A stretch of 64,000 bases of DNA from Streptomyces davaonensis JCM 4913 (GCF_000349325.1 NC_020504.1:3134053-3198052), one strand, 5' to 3'; counted from the stretch's first letter, positions 1-8,556 are shown. Notes: a model not told the origin generated them from the letters alone. A program made the numbers and translations.

Positions 1-1434
1 CAGCGGCAGCACCGATCCGGCGGCCAGTCGCTCGTGCTCCACGAAGACCCGCCCGCGGCGCCGGGCCACCGACAGTGCCTGCTCGGCCTGTTTGTAGGCG
101 GCGGCAGCGGCGATCGGGCCGGCCGGGGCGGAGAGCCCCACGACCAGTTCGTCCTCCTCGCCCACCGCTGTCTCCCGTACGGCGCCGCCCGCGCGCGCCG
201 CCTCCAGGGCGGTCGCGTACTCCGCGCACGCGGTGACCGCGGCGCCGTCATCTGCGGCCAGCACCACCAGGCGCTCCCCCTCCGGCACCACCAGCACCGC
301 CTCCCCGGCGCGCGCGGCGGCCGACTCGACGATCTCGGCGAGCGCGCCGAGGGGGTCGCCGTAGGCGTCGGGGGCGGCGGCGAGGGCTGCGGCCGAGGAC
401 TTGGCCGCGGTGGCCGAGGACTTCGCGCCGGCGGGCACCCGCGGCCCGTTCTCCACGGCGGCGAGCGCGGCCGACGCCGTGCCCGACACCGCCGTCGTCT
501 CCGCGACGATCATCCGGAAGGGGGCGTCCAGCAGACCGCCGTACAGGTCCCCGGCGACCGCGCGGGCATGGTCCGGCTCCCCCGCGAGCAGCATGCGCAG
601 CACCGCCGTGCCGACGCGCTGCTCGGCCGCGTGCAGGGATCGGGAGCGTTCCGTGGTCAGCGTGAGCAGGGCGATGGCCGAGTGGACGGCGTACCGCTCG
701 GCGGTGCCGAGGGCGGCGGCGGTGCCGACGGCGAGCGCCGCGCGGGGCCTGCGTCCGGTGCCGAGGGAGTGCAGCTCGACGCGGTCCTCGTTCTCGGGGC
801 CGCCGACGACCGCGGAGGCGGGCGCCGGCCGTTCCCGCAGCCGCTCCACGTCCGGCGTGAGCCGGGAGGCCCTGCGGCCCGCCCACTCGGGGGCGGTGGC
901 GACGACGGCGCCGGAGGCGTCGTAGAGCGCGGCCCAGCCGTCGACCTGGGCGGCGAGCGCCGCGAGCAGTCCCTCGGGCCCGTGAGTCAGCGCCTGCTTG
1001 GTCAGCTCGCGCTGCGCGGCGAACCCCGCCGTCACCGCCCGGTACTGATCGGCGGCGATGGCCGCGGACACGGCCTTGCTGATGGCGAGGAACGGCGTGC
1101 GCCGCGGCACCTCCAGCAGCGGCAGCCCTTCCTCCCGAGCCGCCTCCACCAGGGCCTGAGGGATGTCCTCGTAGTTCACCCCTACGGCGAATCCGAGCCC
1201 GACGACGCCCGCGTCGGCCAGCCGCTTCACGTAACGGCGCATGACCTCGGGGTCCTCGGCGTCCAGCTTCAGCGCGGTGATCAGCAGCAGTTCCCCGCCC
1301 TCCATGTAGGGGACGGGGTCGGCGAGCTCGCTGACGTGCGCCCAGCGGACGGGCACGTCCAGCCGGTCCTCGCCCGCGCGCACGGTCAGCTTGAGCGCGG
1401 AGTGGTGGACGAGCGAGGCGAGCGTGGGGGGCAT
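1..1434 (-). CDS. PucR family transcriptional regulator (C-terminus cut by window edge)
   Basis: Reading from the ATG at 1434 to the left edge gives 478 codons without a stop. The first ~120 residues look like the PucR N-terminal ligand-sensing domain (VRWAHVSELADP, then a GGELLLITALKL-like stretch). A GGDEF-like/CdaR middle region follows. The C-terminal helix-turn-helix expected for the family lies off the window. An AAGG sits just upstream of the start. PucR proteins control purine, proline or GABA catabolism. In Corynebacterium a PucR-type GabR controls gabTDP, and gabT lies only ~2.5 kb away here, so GABA control is a reasonable inference, not shown. Confidence 0.85.
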   Translation of the reverse strand, partial: MPPTLASLVHHSALKLTVRAGEDRLDVPVRWAHVSELADPVPYMEGGELLLITALKLDAEDPEVMRRYVKRLADAGVVGLGFAVGVNYEDIPQALVEAAREEGLPLLEVPRRTPFLAISKAVSAAIAADQYRAVTAGFAAQRELTKQALTHGPEGLLAALAAQVDGWAALYDASGAVVATAPEWAGRRASRLTPDVERLRERPAPASAVVGGPENEDRVELHSLGTGRRPRAALAVGTAAALGTAERYAVHSAIALLTLTTERSRSLHAAEQRVGTAVLRMLLAGEPDHARAVAGDLYGGLLDAPFRMIVAETTAVSGTASAALAAVENGPRVPAGAKSSATAAKSSAAALAAAPDAYGDPLGALAEIVESAAARAGEAVLVVPEGERLVVLAADDGAAVTACAEYATALEAARAGGAVRETAVGEEDELVVGLSAPAGPIAAAAAYKQAEQALSVARRRGRVFVEHERLAAGSVLPL

Positions 1435-1465
1435 GAGGCCTTCAGGTCGGTGACTGACGTCTGCG

Positions 1466-1480
1466 TGATCGCTGTGATCA
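1466..1480. promoter_or_regulatory. TGATC-N5-GATCA inverted repeat upstream of the pucR-type gene
   Basis: Perfect 5-base arms (1466-1470 and 1476-1480) lie 32-46 bases upstream of the regulator start, in the only non-coding stretch between it and the next gene. Position and symmetry suit an operator, possibly for autoregulation. No promoter hexamers were convincingly identified. Confidence 0.35.
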
Positions 1481-1538
1481 TTTGGCCGCCACGTATGAAC
1501 GGCCTATGCCGATTCTGCCTCACCGTACGGTCGCGGGG

Positions 1539-3656
1539 TCACTCCCGCAGATCCACCAGCAATGGCGGCGCGTGCTCACCGCGCACACTCGTCAGCGACA
1601 GCACTGCATGCCCCGGCGGCACCGCATGTGCCAACTCGGACGCCGACCACCGCTCCCGCTCGACCTGACGCACGGTGACGGCGCGCGCGGTCGGCGCCTT
1701 GCCGGTGATCACCCGCCGCACGGCGTGCAGTGCCTTCCCGGCGGGCGTCTCCGCGATGATCTGCCGGTCGGTGATGTCCCGCGCCTCGGTCCACTCCTTG
1801 CCCCACACCTCGGCGAAGTCCTGCCCGTCCCACGGCGTGAGCCCGGACAGCGCCATCCGGCACCCGGCCGCCCCGAGCAGCGGCCCGCGCAGCGGCCTGG
1901 GTACGTCGTCCAGGGTGCGCAGGGTGAGCACCGCACCGGCGTTCCCGGACCGCAGCCGCTGGATGCCCCGTACCGCCTCGGGGGTGACGACCCCGGTGGC
2001 GTCGTCGATGATCAGACAGGCGAACAGCGACCGGTCCTCGCGCACCGCGACGCTCGCCGTGAACTGGGCGAGCACCAGCCGCGCCAGCATCCGCGAAGCT
2101 TCCGCGTGCCCGCGCGCGGGCAGATCGATCCGGACCCGCACCGGGTGGTCGAGGGCCTTGAGCGAGAACGGCCGCGACTGCCCGGAGGTGTCGAAGAACC
2201 CGGCGAAGGCGGGCCGGTCCAGCAGCGCCACCCGGTCGGCGAGGACGCTCCCCACATCGCCGGGATGCGCCAACTGCCGCTCCCGGGCGTCCAGTTCCCT
2301 GAGCAGCGACTCCTGCCCGGAGCCCTCCAGCGCGGTGCGCAGGGCGGCGAGCGGGCCGGGGGCTCCGTCTAGGAGCTGGCGCAGCTCGGGCACGGACGGG
2401 AAGCGTCCGTGCACCGCCCGGAACGGGCCGAGCAGCTGCGCCAGCACGGTCGTGGAACGGCGGCTGTCGTTCCCGGGGTGCGGATCGGCGAGGTCCCCGA
2501 CCAGCGCCTCGGCCAGGACGGCGGCGGCCTCGTCGGGGTCGGTGGTGCCGCCGTACAGGTCGAGGTCGTACACGGACTCCGGGTTCCCGATGCGTACGAC
2601 GACGTCGTAGGCCTCGGCCGGGCCGAGCCCGGCGCCCGCGGCGCCGACCACCACGACGGCGGCGCGTCCGGCGAGCGCGTGCAGACACAGCGACTCGGCG
2701 AGCGGCCGCACGACGGTGCCGGTCTTCCCGGCCCCGGCCGGACCCACCGCGAGCAGCGAGGTGCCGAGCAGTTCGGGGCCGAGGGCGAGTCCGGTGCCGC
2801 GATAGGCGTACGGATTGCGGGTGTCGTCGGCGGTGGTGCCGAGCCGGACCTGCCCGGTCACCAGATCGTGCCGGGAGAGCCGGGTGGGCAGATCGCGTTC
2901 CCCGGAGGGGTGCAGACAGGCGGCGGCGCCGTCCTTGAGGACCGCGCCGGTGAAGGTGGCGAGGGAGTGCCGACCGCTGCGCACGCCCTGCCAAGCGCGA
3001 GTGATCCGAGCGTGGTCGACGTCCCGCATCCCCCCGGCCCTGGCCTCCCCGGCCAGCCGCTCGGCCGCGTCGACGGCTCCGGCGGCCCGTAGCTGGGGCC
3101 ATTCGGCGGGGTCCTGTTCGGGGGTGGGGGGACGCACGGCCTGAGCGGCCCGCCGGGGCCAGGCGCGGGGGCCGTAGCGGCGCCAGACCTCGCCCCAGCG
3201 GCCGAGGCGGGCCACGGCGATCATGATCGCGAAGGCGATCAGGGTGTAGTAGCTGTACCAGAGGATCGCGTTGCCGACGCGGTCGTTGTTCTCCCGCCAG
3301 GAGTCCGGGGTGAACAGCTCCAGCGGCAGCACCCACCAGCCGCCGAGGTAGCCGTTCCACAGCAGCGACCAGACGAGCCAGCCGACCAGGAACGCGATCA
3401 GCGCGCCGCTCAGCAGTTGCCGTCCCGGGATCCGCTCGGGCTCCTCCTCCGGCCTCGGGCTGTGCCCGAACCGCCACACGCCCGGCAGCGCCTCCGGCCG
3501 GGGCGTGCGCAGCCAGGTCAGGAAGGCGGCGGAACCGGAACCGCCCGGCGCGCGGGTGGGCCGGGGCGGCATCGGTGGCATCTCCGGCGGTCCCGCCGGG
3601 CGCGGTACAGGGTTCGCATGCGTACCCCGTGCGTCCTGCGTCCCGTCGCTGTCCAT
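1539..3656 (-). CDS. Membrane-anchored VirD4/FtsK-like P-loop ATPase of unknown function
   Basis: 705 residues. The start at 3656 is chosen because an AGGGGG Shine-Dalgarno lies at the right distance; an in-frame GTG at 3689 has none. Order of parts: Pro-rich cytoplasmic head (1-75), membrane segments near 81-110 and 129-149, then a large ATPase region with Walker A GPAGAGKT (305-312) and a hydrophobic Walker B ending in LIIDD. The layout (two N-terminal helices, then a P-loop domain) resembles type IV coupling proteins (VirD4/TraD), but no relaxase or other conjugation gene is nearby. Homologues in Streptomyces are usually named ATP/GTP-binding protein. Role unknown. Confidence 0.85.
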   Translation of the reverse strand: MDSDGTQDARGTHANPVPRPAGPPEMPPMPPRPTRAPGGSGSAAFLTWLRTPRPEALPGVWRFGHSPRPEEEPERIPGRQLLSGALIAFLVGWLVWSLLWNGYLGGWWVLPLELFTPDSWRENNDRVGNAILWYSYYTLIAFAIMIAVARLGRWGEVWRRYGPRAWPRRAAQAVRPPTPEQDPAEWPQLRAAGAVDAAERLAGEARAGGMRDVDHARITRAWQGVRSGRHSLATFTGAVLKDGAAACLHPSGERDLPTRLSRHDLVTGQVRLGTTADDTRNPYAYRGTGLALGPELLGTSLLAVGPAGAGKTGTVVRPLAESLCLHALAGRAAVVVVGAAGAGLGPAEAYDVVVRIGNPESVYDLDLYGGTTDPDEAAAVLAEALVGDLADPHPGNDSRRSTTVLAQLLGPFRAVHGRFPSVPELRQLLDGAPGPLAALRTALEGSGQESLLRELDARERQLAHPGDVGSVLADRVALLDRPAFAGFFDTSGQSRPFSLKALDHPVRVRIDLPARGHAEASRMLARLVLAQFTASVAVREDRSLFACLIIDDATGVVTPEAVRGIQRLRSGNAGAVLTLRTLDDVPRPLRGPLLGAAGCRMALSGLTPWDGQDFAEVWGKEWTEARDITDRQIIAETPAGKALHAVRRVITGKAPTARAVTVRQVERERWSASELAHAVPPGHAVLSLTSVRGEHAPPLLVDLRE

Positions 3657-3773
3657 CGCCCTTGCCCCCTGACCAGCCGTTCCGTCCACCGTCCGCGGGC
3701 CAATCTAACGCCCCCGCAAGGGGAGTTCACCGTTAGCCGCCCCGGCACGCTGGAAAGGCCCGATCCGCCGCTA

Positions 3774-3804
3774 TGTCCATCGCGGACAACCGATTCTGTC
3801 GACA
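3774..3804. promoter_or_regulatory. Paired inverted repeats in the gabT upstream region
   Basis: TGTCC-N5-GGACA (3774-3788) is followed by the palindrome TGTCGACA (3797-3804), about 93-123 bases before the gabT start, in the 240-base divergent region between the ATPase gene and gabT. They could bind a regulator such as the nearby PucR-type protein. This is inference from symmetry only. Confidence 0.3.
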
Positions 3805-3896
3805 ACGCCCACATGGAGCATGCCCAGGCCCCACTCGCCGTCCTAGCCTGCGAGAAAAGAGAAGACAAGCGTCCGCAAAACCCCCAGGAGCCCCTC

Positions 3897-5231
3897 ATGA
3901 CCGACCTTCCGCAGGAGCGCCGCGTCGTCACCGCCATCCCCGGCCCCAAGTCGCAGGAGCTTCAGGCCCGCCGCCTCGCCTCGGTGGCGCAGGGCGTGGG
4001 CTCCGTGCTGCCGGTGTTCACCGCGCGCGCGGGCGGCGGGATCATCGAGGACGTCGACGGCAACCGCCTCATCGACTTCGGCTCCGGTATCGCCGTGACG
4101 TCCGTCGGCGCCTCCGCCGAGGCCGTCGTACGCCGGGCGAGCGCCCAGCTCGCCGACTTCACCCACACCTGTTTCATGGTCACCCCGTACGAGGGCTACG
4201 TCGAGGTCGCCGAGGCCCTCGCCGAGCTCACCCCGGGTGACCACGCCAAGAAGTCCGCGCTGTTCAACTCCGGCGCCGAGGCCGTCGAGAACGCCGTCAA
4301 GATCGCCCGTGCGTACACCAAGCGCCAGGCCGTCGTCGTCTTCGACCACGGCTATCACGGCCGTACGAACCTCACGATGGCGCTGACCGCGAAGAACATG
4401 CCGTACAAGCACGGCTTCGGTCCGTTCGCGCCCGAGGTCTACCGGGTGCCGGTGGCCTACGGCTACCGCTGGCCGACCGGCGCGGAGAACGCCGGCCCCG
4501 AGGCCGCCGCGCAGGCCATCGACCAGATCACCAAGCAGGTCGGCGCGGAGAACGTCGCCGCGATCATCATCGAGCCGGTGCTCGGCGAGGGCGGCTTCAT
4601 CGAGCCGGCCAAGGGCTTCCTGCCGGAGATCGTGAAGTTCGCCAACGCCAACGGCATCGTCTTCGTCACCGACGAGATCCAGTCCGGCTTCTGCCGTACC
4701 GGACAGTGGTTCGCCTGTGAGGACGAGGGCATCGTCCCGGACCTGATCACCACCGCCAAGGGCATCGCGGGCGGTCTGCCGCTCGCCGCCGTCACCGGCC
4801 GCGCCGAGATCATGGACGCCGCGCACGCGGGCGGCCTGGGCGGCACCTACGGCGGCAACCCGGTGGCCTGCGCCGGTGCGCTCGGCTCGATCGAGACGAT
4901 GAAGGAGCTCGACCTCAACGCCAAGGCGAAGAACATCGAGGCGGTCATGAAGGCCCGCCTCGGCGCCATGGCCGAGAAGTTCGACATCATCGGCGACGTC
5001 CGGGGCCGCGGCGCCATGATCGCCATCGAGCTGGTCAAGGACCGCGCCACCAAGGAGCCGAACCCGGAGGCGACCGCCGCCCTCGCCAAGGCCTGCCACG
5101 CGGAGGGCCTGCTGGTCCTGACCTGTGGCACCTACGGCAACGTGCTGCGCTTCCTGCCGCCGCTGGTCATCGGCGAGGACCTGCTGAACGAGGGCCTCGA
5201 CATCCTCGAGCAGGCCTTCTCCCGCATCTGA
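3897..5231 (+). CDS. gabT: 4-aminobutyrate (GABA) aminotransferase
   Basis: 444 residues, a normal length for GabT. Class III PLP aminotransferase: the TDEIQSG motif holds the PLP-contacting Asp259, and the Schiff-base Lys288 sits in TTAKGIAGG. The SGAEAVENAVK and GYHGRT stretches are typical of GabT. The reaction transfers the amino group of GABA to 2-oxoglutarate, giving succinic semialdehyde and glutamate in the cytoplasm. The start follows CCAGGAG by 6 bases; an upstream in-frame extension to 3417 overlaps the divergent gene and is rejected. It is the last amino-transfer step for the GABA that the polyamine genes further along would generate. Confidence 0.95.
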   Translation: MTDLPQERRVVTAIPGPKSQELQARRLASVAQGVGSVLPVFTARAGGGIIEDVDGNRLIDFGSGIAVTSVGASAEAVVRRASAQLADFTHTCFMVTPYEGYVEVAEALAELTPGDHAKKSALFNSGAEAVENAVKIARAYTKRQAVVVFDHGYHGRTNLTMALTAKNMPYKHGFGPFAPEVYRVPVAYGYRWPTGAENAGPEAAAQAIDQITKQVGAENVAAIIIEPVLGEGGFIEPAKGFLPEIVKFANANGIVFVTDEIQSGFCRTGQWFACEDEGIVPDLITTAKGIAGGLPLAAVTGRAEIMDAAHAGGLGGTYGGNPVACAGALGSIETMKELDLNAKAKNIEAVMKARLGAMAEKFDIIGDVRGRGAMIAIELVKDRATKEPNPEATAALAKACHAEGLLVLTCGTYGNVLRFLPPLVIGEDLLNEGLDILEQAFSRI

Positions 5232-5347
5232 CCCGGTACCCGACCGGTGCCTCGGGGGTCAGAGGGTGTGAAGAACGTGTGCGAGGTATCTGTCAGGACT
5301 CGATTCCGACTGTCTTGGACCCACCCCCTGTCGTAGGTTCTACCCAG

Positions 5348-6184
5348 ATGAGAGATACACCCCGCCCACAGGGGACTGTGGGCGACATCAGGCCGGGGCC
5401 TCCCCAGCTTCGACCTGGTCGTGCCCTCGCGCACACAACCGGGGCCTCTGGCTCCGGATCTCCTCACCGATCGGACAGTCGCCCGCCCCAAACCCCCCGG
5501 GGCGCGCGACGATCCGGTCCGGACGGCCGTCTCGGAACTACCCCCCCTGTTCCGGGACGGCCGACCTCCCTCCTGGGGCTTCTCGGACTCCTGGGGCTTC
5601 CCGCCCTGCTCTTCGCGCTCATCACCTGGCAGGTCGTGGCCGACGGCCCGCTGGTGAGGGTGGACGAGCGGCTCAGCAGAGCCCTCGTCCACCCCGATCG
5701 CGTCTCCGAACTCCTCTCCGACCTGGGCAACGTCCAGGTCGCCCTGCCCGTCATGCTGGCCGGCCTCGCCTACGCCGCCTGGCGGTCCCGGCGCGCAGGT
5801 ACAGACCGCTGGTGGTGGCCGCCGACGGCCGCGGCGCTGCTCATGGCCCTGGTCCCGGCGCTGGTCGTCCCCGTCAAGGTGCTCACCGACCGCCCCGGCA
5901 CCCCGGTCGTCCCGCCGGCCACCGGCTACTTCCCCTCCGGCCACACCGCGACCGCCGTCATCGCCTACGGCGCCGCGGCCCGGCTCCTCCTCCCCTGGCT
6001 CCGGTCCACGCTCGCCCGTCGCGTGTGCGGGGCGGTGTGCGCCGCGCTGGTGCTCGGCGTCTCCTACGGTCTGGTCCGGCGCGGCTACCACTGGCCACTG
6101 GACGTCGTGGCCAGTTGGTGCCTCGGCGCGGTCCTGCTGACGTGCTTCGTCCTCGTCGCCGGACGAGGTCGTCAGCCGAAGTAG
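5348..6184 (+). CDS. PAP2-like integral membrane protein
   Basis: 278 residues from ATG 5348. GTG 5378 is an alternative start, and neither has a strong Shine-Dalgarno. A TAGGTT hexamer ends 8 bases before the ATG, so a short or leaderless transcript is possible. The first ~75 residues are Arg/Pro-rich; about six membrane helices follow. Phosphatase motifs are partly kept: KVLTDRP, PSGHT and GYHWPLDV. The usual second RP of motif 1 and the Arg six residues before the motif-3 His are not present, so catalysis on lipid phosphates is uncertain. Its 3' end overlaps the convergent chitinase gene by 13 bases. Confidence 0.85.
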   Translation: MRDTPRPQGTVGDIRPGPPQLRPGRALAHTTGASGSGSPHRSDSRPPQTPRGARRSGPDGRLGTTPPVPGRPTSLLGLLGLLGLPALLFALITWQVVADGPLVRVDERLSRALVHPDRVSELLSDLGNVQVALPVMLAGLAYAAWRSRRAGTDRWWWPPTAAALLMALVPALVVPVKVLTDRPGTPVVPPATGYFPSGHTATAVIAYGAAARLLLPWLRSTLARRVCGAVCAALVLGVSYGLVRRGYHWPLDVVASWCLGAVLLTCFVLVAGRGRQPK

Positions 6185-7965
6185 CCGTCGAAGGTCCGCT
6201 GGAACTCCCAGTTCGAGTAGCGGTCCCAGTTGATCGACCAGGTCATCAGGCCGCGCAGGGCGGGCCAGGTGCCATGGGTGGCGTACGAGCCGCAGTTCGC
6301 CTTCTTCGTCAGGCAGTCGAGGGTCTTCACCACCTCGGCGGGGGCCACATGGCCGTTGCCCGCGTTGGTGGACGCCGGCATGCCGATCGCCACCTGGTCC
6401 GGGCGCAGTGGCGGGAAGACGTTGATCGCGTCGCCCGCGACCGGGAAGCCGGTGAGCAGCATGTCGGTCATGGCGATGTGGAAGTCGGCGCCGCCCATGG
6501 AGTGGTACTGGTTGTCCAGGCCCATGATCGGGCCCGAGTTGTAGTCCTGGACGTGCAGCAGCGTCAGGTCGTCGCGCAGGGCGTGGATGACCGGGAGGTA
6601 GGCGCCCGCCCGCGGGTCCTGGCCGCCCCACTTGCCGGTGCCGTAGTACTGATAGCCGAGCTGGACGAAGAAGGTCTCCGGGGCCATCGTCAGCACGAAG
6701 TCGTCGCCGTATCGGGCCTTGAGGGTCTTCACGGCCGAGATCAGGTTGACGATCACCGGGGTCTTGGGGTTCTTGAAGTCCGTGTCGTCGGCGTTCAGGG
6801 AGAGCGAGTGGCCCTCGAAGTCGATGTCCAGGCCGTCGAGGCCGTACTCGTCGATGATCTTCGAGACGGAGGACACGAAGGTGTCGCGGGCCGCTGTCGT
6901 CGTCAGCTGGACCTGGCCGTTCTGGCCGCCGATGGAGATCAGCACCTTCTTGCCCGCCGCCTGCTTGGCGCGGATCGCGGCCTTGAAGTCGGCGTCGCTC
7001 TCCACGTTCGGGCACTCGGCGGCCGGGCAGCGGTCGAAGCGGATGTCGCCCGAGGTGACCGAGGTCGGCTCGCCGAAGGCCAGGTCGATGACGTCCCAGC
7101 TGTCGGGGACGTCGGCGAGCCGGGTGTAGCCGGAGCCGTTGGCGAAGCTCGCGTGGAGGTAGCCGACGAGGGCGTGCGGCGGGAGGTCGGAGTCGCCGCC
7201 TCCACCCGCCGTGGTGGTCGCGGTGACGGTGGCCGACTTCGCGGACTCACCGGCGTCGTTCACGGCGGCGACCTGGAAGGCGTACGCCGTCTGCGGGGAC
7301 AGTCCGGTCACCGTCGCCGAAGTGCCGCTCACCGTCTGGACCTTGACCCCGTCGCGGTAGACGGCGTAGCTCGTGGCACCGCTCACCGCGGTCCAGGACA
7401 GGGCGACGCTGGAGGAGGTGACCGTGCCGGTGCGCAGGCCCGTGGGCGGGGCCGGCGGCTGGCCGGGGTCGACGGACGGGCCGACGAGGGAGACGTCGTC
7501 GGCGTGGTAGGCGCCGGTGCCGTACCAGCCGTGGGTGTAGATCGTGACCTTGGTGGTGGACGGGCCGGTGCGGAAAGTGGTGCTGAGCTGCTGCCAGTTC
7601 GGGGCGGACTGGGTCCATGCCGAGACGTCGGTGGTGCCTGTGCCACTGGCGCCGAGGTAGACGTAGGAGCCCCGGACGTATCCGGAGAGGGTGTACTGGG
7701 AGTCCGGTTTCACGGTCACGGTCTGCGCGCACCGGGCGTTGTCGCTGCCGGCCGGGGTCGCCTGGAGCGCCGAACTGCCGCTGCGCACGGGTGAGGTGAC
7801 GGTGGTGCCCGCGGTGCAGGTCCAGCCGTCGAGTCCGGACTCGAAGCCTCCGTTCCTGGCCAGGTCCGCGTCGGCCGCACGGGCGGCCGACGAGAGCACG
7901 GTGATGCCGGTTCCGGCCAGCAAAGTGGCCGTGAGCACGGCGACGAAAGGTCTGGAGCGGTCCAC
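6172..7965 (-). CDS. chiB: Secreted family 18 chitinase with carbohydrate-binding and fibronectin III domains
   Basis: 597 residues from GTG 7965, which GGAGG precedes by 6 bases. Domains: Sec signal peptide (about 1-30, ending ARA), a beta-sandwich carbohydrate-binding module (~33-162, ending in DDVSLVGP), a fibronectin III domain (~172-252), a Gly linker, and a GH18 catalytic barrel (~262-597). The catalytic signature is D377-x-x-D380-x-D382-x-E384 within DGLDIDFEG; Glu384 would be the proton donor. It hydrolyses chitin outside the cell. The chiB name rests on domain layout and on position next to the polyamine oxidase operon, as recalled for the S. coelicolor gene. A DasR-type site lies upstream. 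Confidence 0.93.
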   Translation of the reverse strand: MDRSRPFVAVLTATLLAGTGITVLSSAARAADADLARNGGFESGLDGWTCTAGTTVTSPVRSGSSALQATPAGSDNARCAQTVTVKPDSQYTLSGYVRGSYVYLGASGTGTTDVSAWTQSAPNWQQLSTTFRTGPSTTKVTIYTHGWYGTGAYHADDVSLVGPSVDPGQPPAPPTGLRTGTVTSSSVALSWTAVSGATSYAVYRDGVKVQTVSGTSATVTGLSPQTAYAFQVAAVNDAGESAKSATVTATTTAGGGGDSDLPPHALVGYLHASFANGSGYTRLADVPDSWDVIDLAFGEPTSVTSGDIRFDRCPAAECPNVESDADFKAAIRAKQAAGKKVLISIGGQNGQVQLTTTAARDTFVSSVSKIIDEYGLDGLDIDFEGHSLSLNADDTDFKNPKTPVIVNLISAVKTLKARYGDDFVLTMAPETFFVQLGYQYYGTGKWGGQDPRAGAYLPVIHALRDDLTLLHVQDYNSGPIMGLDNQYHSMGGADFHIAMTDMLLTGFPVAGDAINVFPPLRPDQVAIGMPASTNAGNGHVAPAEVVKTLDCLTKKANCGSYATHGTWPALRGLMTWSINWDRYSNWEFQRTFDGYFG

Positions 7966-8010
7966 AAGTGCCTCCGGGCATGGGGGATTTGGAGGGCAGG
8001 ATCGCGCTCA

Positions 8011-8028
8011 ACTTGGTCCAGACCAATC
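8011..8028 (-). promoter_or_regulatory. DasR-responsive element / chitinase promoter repeat
   Basis: ACTTGGTCCAGACCAATC contains TGGTCCAGACCA (8014-8025), one base from the TGGTCTAGACCA core of the DasR-responsive element. It lies 46-63 bases upstream of the chitinase start. An imperfect second copy (CTTGTCAAGACCT, 8031-8043) follows, recalling the direct repeats of Streptomyces chi promoters. DasR is the GntR-family repressor that responds to N-acetylglucosamine-derived signals, so this links chitinase expression to amino-sugar supply. Confidence 0.8.
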
Positions 8029-8034
8029 AGCTTG

Positions 8035-8493
8035 TCAAGACCTGTCGTCCTCCTCGGTGGCCAGACCCGCCGCCGCCTCGTGCATGGCCAGTTCGAGCAG
8101 AGCCGGGTCGGTGAGGGTGCCGGACCCGTCCGGTGTGACCAGCCAGCGCACGGCTCCGGTCGACCGCCCGGGGTACGGCACCACGATCCAGGTACCGGCT
8201 CCAGCGGTACGAATGCCCGTGCCGAGCCACCGGGCCGCGGTACCCGGCGGCACGAAGAAACCCATCCGTGAGTCGCCGAAGTCGACGAGTACCGGGCCGG
8301 GCCGGTCGAGGATGCGGGTCAGTACATCGAGCGTCGGGTAGCCCAGCTCACCCGGCAGGATGAGTACGTCCCAGGCCTTCCCGGCGGGCAGCAGCGCGAC
8401 CCCCAACGAGTTGCGCTCCCACTCCCAGCGGCAGGCCTCGGGATCCGGTGCCACGGACGCGAGCCACTCGACCGCCGTCTTCGCCCCTGTCAT
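8035..8493 (-). CDS. Hypothetical protein, Streptomyces-conserved type
   Basis: 152 residues from ATG 8493. An in-frame ATG at 8538 would place 15 more residues across a strong inverted repeat and is less likely. The start has a clear AGGGAGG Shine-Dalgarno. The sequence has no signal peptide or membrane helix. It is rich in Trp, Gly and Pro and loosely recalls the small Prim-Pol-like or BldB-like fillers seen in actinobacteria, but I do not recognise a domain with confidence. Its ribosome binding site lies in one arm of an inverted repeat (8498-8556), so translation may be controlled. Its stop codon touches the chitinase promoter repeats. Confidence 0.75.
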   Translation of the reverse strand: MTGAKTAVEWLASVAPDPEACRWEWERNSLGVALLPAGKAWDVLILPGELGYPTLDVLTRILDRPGPVLVDFGDSRMGFFVPPGTAARWLGTGIRTAGAGTWIVVPYPGRSTGAVRWLVTPDGSGTLTDPALLELAMHEAAAGLATEEDDRS

Positions 8494-8497
8494 GACG

Positions 8498-8556
8498 GGG
8501 ACCTCCCTTTTCCGTCCTGGACGCTGTGTTGCGTCCACGAGGGAGAGGGAGGTCCC
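8498..8556 (-). promoter_or_regulatory. 5'-leader stem-loop able to mask the ribosome binding site of the 8035-8493 gene
   Basis: Perfect 11-base arms (8498-8508 GGGACCTCCCT and 8546-8556 AGGGAGGTCCC) enclose an inner hairpin with 6-base arms (GGACGC 8519-8524, GCGTCC 8531-8536). In the leftward transcript the second arm reads AGGGAGGTCCC and carries the Shine-Dalgarno, ending 4 bases before the ATG. The fold would therefore hide the ribosome binding site. It could be a translational switch, or a binding site for a protein at DNA level. Confidence 0.55.

Noticed and set aside
34..1668. Long forward open frame opposite the PucR-type gene
   Set aside because: Compositional shadow: no start signal or family likeness, while the reverse strand encodes a recognisable regulator.
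1539..3656. Integrated conjugative element around the VirD4-like ATPase
   Set aside because: No integrase, relaxase, attachment repeats or composition change; flanking genes are ordinary chromosomal ones.
6172..7794. Long forward open frame opposite the chitinase gene
   Set aside because: Val/Arg/Gly-rich reverse-complement shadow; the opposite strand has signal peptide, FnIII and GH18 motifs.
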